Of a stretch of DNA of 64,000 nt, positions 59,844-64,000 are shown in pieces (position 1 is the stretch's first letter; each line of letters starts with the position of its first letter). This stretch comes from Auanema rhodensis (taxonomy: Eukaryota; Nematoda; Chromadorea; Rhabditida; Rhabditidae), in the NCBI GenBank assembly GCA_964057225.1, contig OZ059899.1:10292001-10356000 (forward strand), in the 5' to 3' direction. The notes beneath the pieces are model-generated. The model did no database searches. It saw nothing but the letters and a program-made list of their open reading frames with translations, and was not told where the DNA came from. A program made the position numbers and the translations under genes.

Positions 59844-62435
59844 TAAATTTTTTTCATTTGACTTGTCATTTACAAAAATCAAATTTATCTTCTTCAACGA
59901 TTATTTTTGCAATGTGTCATAAAAATTTCACAGTTGAACAAAACGTTTTTTAAGAATTTTTTTTGTTGTCAACATATATATTTTCCTGGAATTCGAAAGC
60001 ATTTGGGATGGAAATTAGAAAGAAAAGAACTAGTTTTTCCTATTTTAAAACAAACAAAAAAAAATAAAATGAAAAAGATTGTTAGATATCCAATTTAAAC
60101 TTATACATTTACTTCGATAAAGAGCCTATTAGTTTGAAATTTTATGTCTTACAGTTCTCCAACAGAACAGACTGATCCTGATTTCTCTATGATTACATAA
60201 AATTCTCGTTTGATATAAAAAAAGAAGAGGAATAACGTTTCCAGGATGTCAATGATATCGAATCTAGTGATATTGTAAAAAAATGTAATGTCAGCTCCAT
60301 AGGTTTTCTCTTAATTTCTCTTATCACAATTGTCTTAGTTTTTTTTCTCATAAGAGTTTCTGAAATCTTAGGTGAACAAGGCCGTATATATTTTTTTCTG
60401 GAATTCGAAAGCATTTGGGATGGAAATTAGAAAGAAAAGAACTAGTTTTTCCTATTTTAAAACAAACAAAAAAAAATAAAATGAAAAAGATTGTTAGATA
60501 TCCAATTTAAACTTATACATTTACTTCGATAAAGAGCCTATTAGTTTGAAATTTTATGTCTTACAGTTCTCCAACAGAACAGACTGATCCTGATTTCTCT
60601 ATGATTACATAAAACTCTCGTTTGATATACAAAAAGGAGAGGAATAACGTGTCCAGGATATCAATGATATCGAATCTAGTGATATTGTAGAAAAATGTAA
60701 TGTCAGCTCCATAGGTTTTCTCTTAATTTCTCTCATCACAATTGTCTTAGTTTTTTTTCTCATAAGAGTTTCTGAAATCTTAGGTGAACAAGGCCGTATA
60801 TATTTTTTTCTGGAATTCGAAAGCATTTGGGATTGATATTAGAAGGAAAAGAACTAGTTTTTCCTACTTTAAAACAAACAATAAGAAATAAAATAAAAAA
60901 GATTGTTAGATATCCAATTTAAACTTATACATTTACTTTGATAAAGAGCCTATTAGTTTGAAATTTTATGTCTTACAGTTCTCCAACAGAACAGACTGAT
61001 CCTGATTTCTCTATGATTACATAAAACTCTCGTTTGATATAAAAAAAAAAGAGGAATAACGTTTCCAGGATGTCAATGATATCGAATCTAGTGATATTGT
61101 AGAAAAATGTAATGTCAGCTCCATAGGTTTTCTCTTAATTTCTCTCATCACAATTGTCTTAGTTTTTTTTCTCATTAGAGTTTCTGAAATCTTAGGTGAA
61201 CAAGGCCGTATATATTTTTTTCTAGAATTTGAAAGCATTTGGGATGGACATTAGAAGTAAAAGAACTAGTTTTTCCTACTTTAAAACAAACAAAAAAAAA
61301 TAAAATGAAAAAGATTGTTAGATATCCAATTTAAACTTATACATTTACTTCGATGAAGAGCCTATTAGTTTGAAATTTTATGTCTTACAGTTCTCCAACA
61401 GAACAGACTGATCCTGATTTCTCTATGATTACATAAAACTCTCGTTTGATATAAAAAAAGAAGAGAAATAACGTTTCCAGGATGTCAATGATATCGAATC
61501 TAGTGATATTGTAAAAAAATGTAATGTCAGCTCCATAAGTTTTCTCTTAATTTCTCTCATCACAATTGTCTTAGTTTTTTTTCTCATAAGAGTTTCTGAA
61601 ATCTTAGGTGAACAAGGCCGTATATATTTTTTTCTGGAATTCGAAAGCATTTGGGATGGAAATTAGAAAGAAAAGAACTAGTTTTTCCTACTTTAAAACA
61701 AACAATAAGAAATAAAATAAAAAAGATTGTTAGATATCCAATTTAAACTTATACATTTACTTCGATAAAGAGCCTATTAGTTTGAAATTTTATGTCTTAC
61801 AGTTCTCCAACAGAACAGACTGATCCTGATTTCTCTATGATTATATAAAACTCTCGTTTGATATACAAAAAGGAGAGGAATAACGTTTCCAGGATATCAA
61901 TGATATCGAATCTAGTGATATTGTAGAAAAATGTAATGTCAGCTCCATAGTTTTTCTCTTAATTTCTCTCATCACAATAGTCTTATTTTTTTTTCATAAG
62001 AGTTTCTGAAATCTTAGTTGAACAAGGCCGTATATATTTTTTTCTGGAATTCGAAAGCATTTGGGATGGATATTAGAAGGAAAAGAACTAGCTTTTCCTA
62101 CTTTAAAACAAACAATAAGAAATAAAATAAAAAAGATTGTTAGATATCCAATTTAAACTTATACATTTACTTCGATAAAGAGCCTATTAGTTTGAAATTT
62201 TATGTCTTACAGTTCTCCAACAGAACAGACTGATCCTGATTTCTCTATGATTACATAAAACTCTCGTTTGATATACAAAAAGGAGAGGAATAACGTTTCC
62301 AGGATATCAATGATATCGAATCTAGTGATATTGTAGAAAAATGTAATGTCAGCTCCATAGTTTTTCTCTAAATTTCTCTCATGACAATAGTCTTATTTTT
62401 TTTTCATAAGAGTTTCTGAAATCTTAGTTGAACAA
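59844..62435 (+). repeat. Spacer plus 5 short monomers, one with a hybrid arm
   Basis: Satellite only. The stretch 61861-62025 is an old-type arm joined to a short junction at 62026, as at 19001. The monomer at 61429-61650 has AAGAGAAATAACG and CCATAAG, and these reappear at 63681-63902 (offset 2252). Confidence 0.92.
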
Positions 62436-62508
62436 GGCCGCGTGGCGCAATGGATAACGCGTCTGCCTACGGAGCAGAAGATTGTAGGTTCGAATCCTGC
62501 CGTGGTCG
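62436..62508 (+). tRNA. tRNA-Arg(ACG): tRNA-Arg (ACG)
   Basis: Consensus sequence. Old-type arm with AGTTGAACAA adjoining the 5' end, old-type spacer, T7 terminator. Last tRNA in the window. Confidence 0.95.
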
Positions 62509-64000
62509 TAAATTTTTTTCATTTGACTTGTCATTTACAAAAATCAAATTTATCTTCTTCAACGATTATTTTTGCAATGTGTCATAAAAATTTCACAGTT
62601 GAACAAAACGTTTTTTAAGAATTTTTTTTGTTGTCAACATATATATTTTCCTGGAATTCGAAAGCATTTGGGATGGAAATTAGAAAGAAAAGAACTAGTT
62701 TTTCCTATTTTAAAACAAACAAAAAAAATAAAATGAAAAAGATTGTTAGATATCCAATTTAAACTTATACATTTACTTCGATAAAGAGCCTATTAGTTTG
62801 AAATTTTATGTCTTACAGTTCTCCAACAGAACAGACTGATCCTGATTTCTCTATGATTACATAAAATTCTCGTTTGATATAAAAAAAGAAGAGGAATAAC
62901 GTTTCCAGGATGTCAATGATATCGAATCTAGTGATATTGTAAAAAAATGTAATGTCAGCTCCATAGGTTTTCTCTTAATTTCTCTCATCACAATTGTCTT
63001 AGTTTTTTTTCTCATAAGAGTTTCTGAAATCTTAGGTGAACAAGGCCGTATATATTTTTTTCTGGAATTCAAAAGCATTTGGGATGGAAATTAGAAAGAA
63101 AAGAACTAGTTTTTCCTACTTTAAAACGAACAATAAGAAATAAAATAAAAAAGATTGTTAGATATCCAATTTAAACTTATACATTTACTTCGATAAAGAG
63201 CCTATTAGTTTGAAATTTTATGTCTTACAGTTCTCCAACAGAACAGACTGATCCTGATTTCTCTATGATTACATAAAACTCTCGTTTGATATAAAAAAAG
63301 AAGAGGAATAACGTTTCCAGGATGTCAATGATATCGAATCTAGTGATATTGTAGAAAAATGTAATGTCAGCTCCATAGGTTTTCTCTTAATTTCTCTCAT
63401 CACAATTGTCTTAGTTTTTTTTCTCATAAGAGTTTCTGAAATCTTAGGTGAACAAGGCCGTATATATTTTTTTCTGGAATTCGAAAGCATTTGGGATGGA
63501 TATTAGAAGGAAAAGAACTAGTTTTTCCTACTTTAAAACAAACAATAAGAAATAAAATAAAAAAGATTGTTAGATATCCAATTTAAACTTATACATTTAC
63601 TTTGATAAAGAGCCTATTAGTTTGAAATTTTATGTCTTACAGTTCTCCAACAGAACAGACTGATCCTGATTTCTCTATGATTATATAAAACTCTCGTTTG
63701 ATATAAAAAAAGAAGAGAAATAACGTTTCCAGGATGTCAATGATATCGAATCTAGTGATATTGTAAAAAAATGTAATGTCAGCTCCATAAGTTTTCTCTT
63801 AATTTCTCTCATCACAATTGTCTTAGTTTTTTTTCTCATAAGAGTTTCTGAAATCTTAGGTGAACAAGGCCGTATATATTTTTTTCTGGAATTCGAAAGC
63901 ATTTGGGATGGAAATTAGAAAGAAAAGAACTAGTTTTTCCTACTTTAAAACAAACAATAAGAAATAAAATAAAAAAGATTGTTAGATATCCAATTTAAAC
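62509..64000 (+). repeat. Spacer, 2 short monomers and a truncated monomer
   Basis: Satellite continues to the right edge. Complete short monomers start at 63044 and 63456, and a 133-bp partial monomer starts at 63868. No gene beyond the tRNA at 62436. Confidence 0.93.

Larger units (their letters stand above)
1..64000 (+). repeat. tRNA-bearing satellite array (412-bp short and 609-bp long monomers)
   Basis: The whole window is head-to-tail copies of one AT-rich monomer, with no inversion and no unique sequence. Taking the GGCCG landmark as monomer start, it contains about 115 complete short monomers (411-412 bp), 27 long monomers (about 609 bp) and partial units at 1-102 and 63868-64000. 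Landmarks in almost every unit are GAATTC, ACTAGT, TTAGATATCC, CTTACAGTTCTCC, AACGTTTCCAGG and TAGTGATATTG. The 411/412 difference is one A in the run after GATATA. Two middle-region subtypes recur: one with ACAATAAGAAATAAAATAAAA and one with a longer A run followed by ATAAAATG. A third subtype has TACAAAAAGGAGAGG with GATATCAATGATATC. Long monomers contain a complete tRNA-Arg gene plus spacer. The array extends beyond both edges. Whether it is centromeric, subtelomeric or interstitial cannot be seen. Confidence 0.98.

Noticed and set aside
1-64000. CRISPR array
   Set aside because: The repeat unit is hundreds of bases long with no short repeat-unique spacer alternation, and the tRNA genes and higher-order structure point to a eukaryotic satellite.

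Overview
This window is one uninterrupted head-to-tail satellite array with no recognisable protein-coding gene. It is AT-rich (roughly 70% by eye) and built from about 142 complete monomers of two lengths plus a partial monomer at each edge. About 115 are short monomers of 411-412 bp. The other 27 are long monomers of about 609 bp, identical in layout except for an extra block of about 197 bp that carries a complete 73-nt tRNA-Arg gene (anticodon ACG). All tRNA genes are on the + strand. Counts come from stepping between successive GGCCG landmarks and dividing the intervals.

The organism is a eukaryote, inferred from the tandem satellite with higher-order organisation, the total lack of genes over 64 kb, and tRNA genes with good internal A and B boxes, no encoded CCA and a short T-run terminator. 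The species cannot be named from this sequence. Tandem tRNA arrays are known elsewhere (Entamoeba tRNA arrays, the Xenopus 3.18-kb tRNA repeat, an Arabidopsis Ser-Tyr-Tyr array). Here most units have lost the tRNA.

Layout: 1-12849 holds 31 short monomers without tRNA, organised in a 5756-bp (14-monomer) higher-order repeat. 12850-22075 has three widely spaced tRNA genes and older monomer variants. 22076-52647 is tRNA-dense, with a tRNA every 1.0-3.1 kb; its simplest unit is a 1021-bp long+short dimer, nested in repeats of 1845, 3274 and about 3887 bp. 52648-59770 holds 16 short monomers and no tRNA, with a 2.88-kb duplication. 59771-64000 has two more tRNA genes in old-type flanks.

Short monomers begin with GGCCG, the first five bases of the tRNA, and then jump to the TATATAT that lies downstream of the tRNA spacer. 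This makes them look like deletion derivatives of the tRNA-bearing unit. One unit (53184-53205) keeps the long-unit 3' flank and looks like an intermediate or independent deletion. A 10-bp direct repeat brackets a 160-bp tRNA-containing cassette. Twenty-three of the 27 tRNA copies are identical; four carry one or two substitutions, and three of those probably damage the gene.
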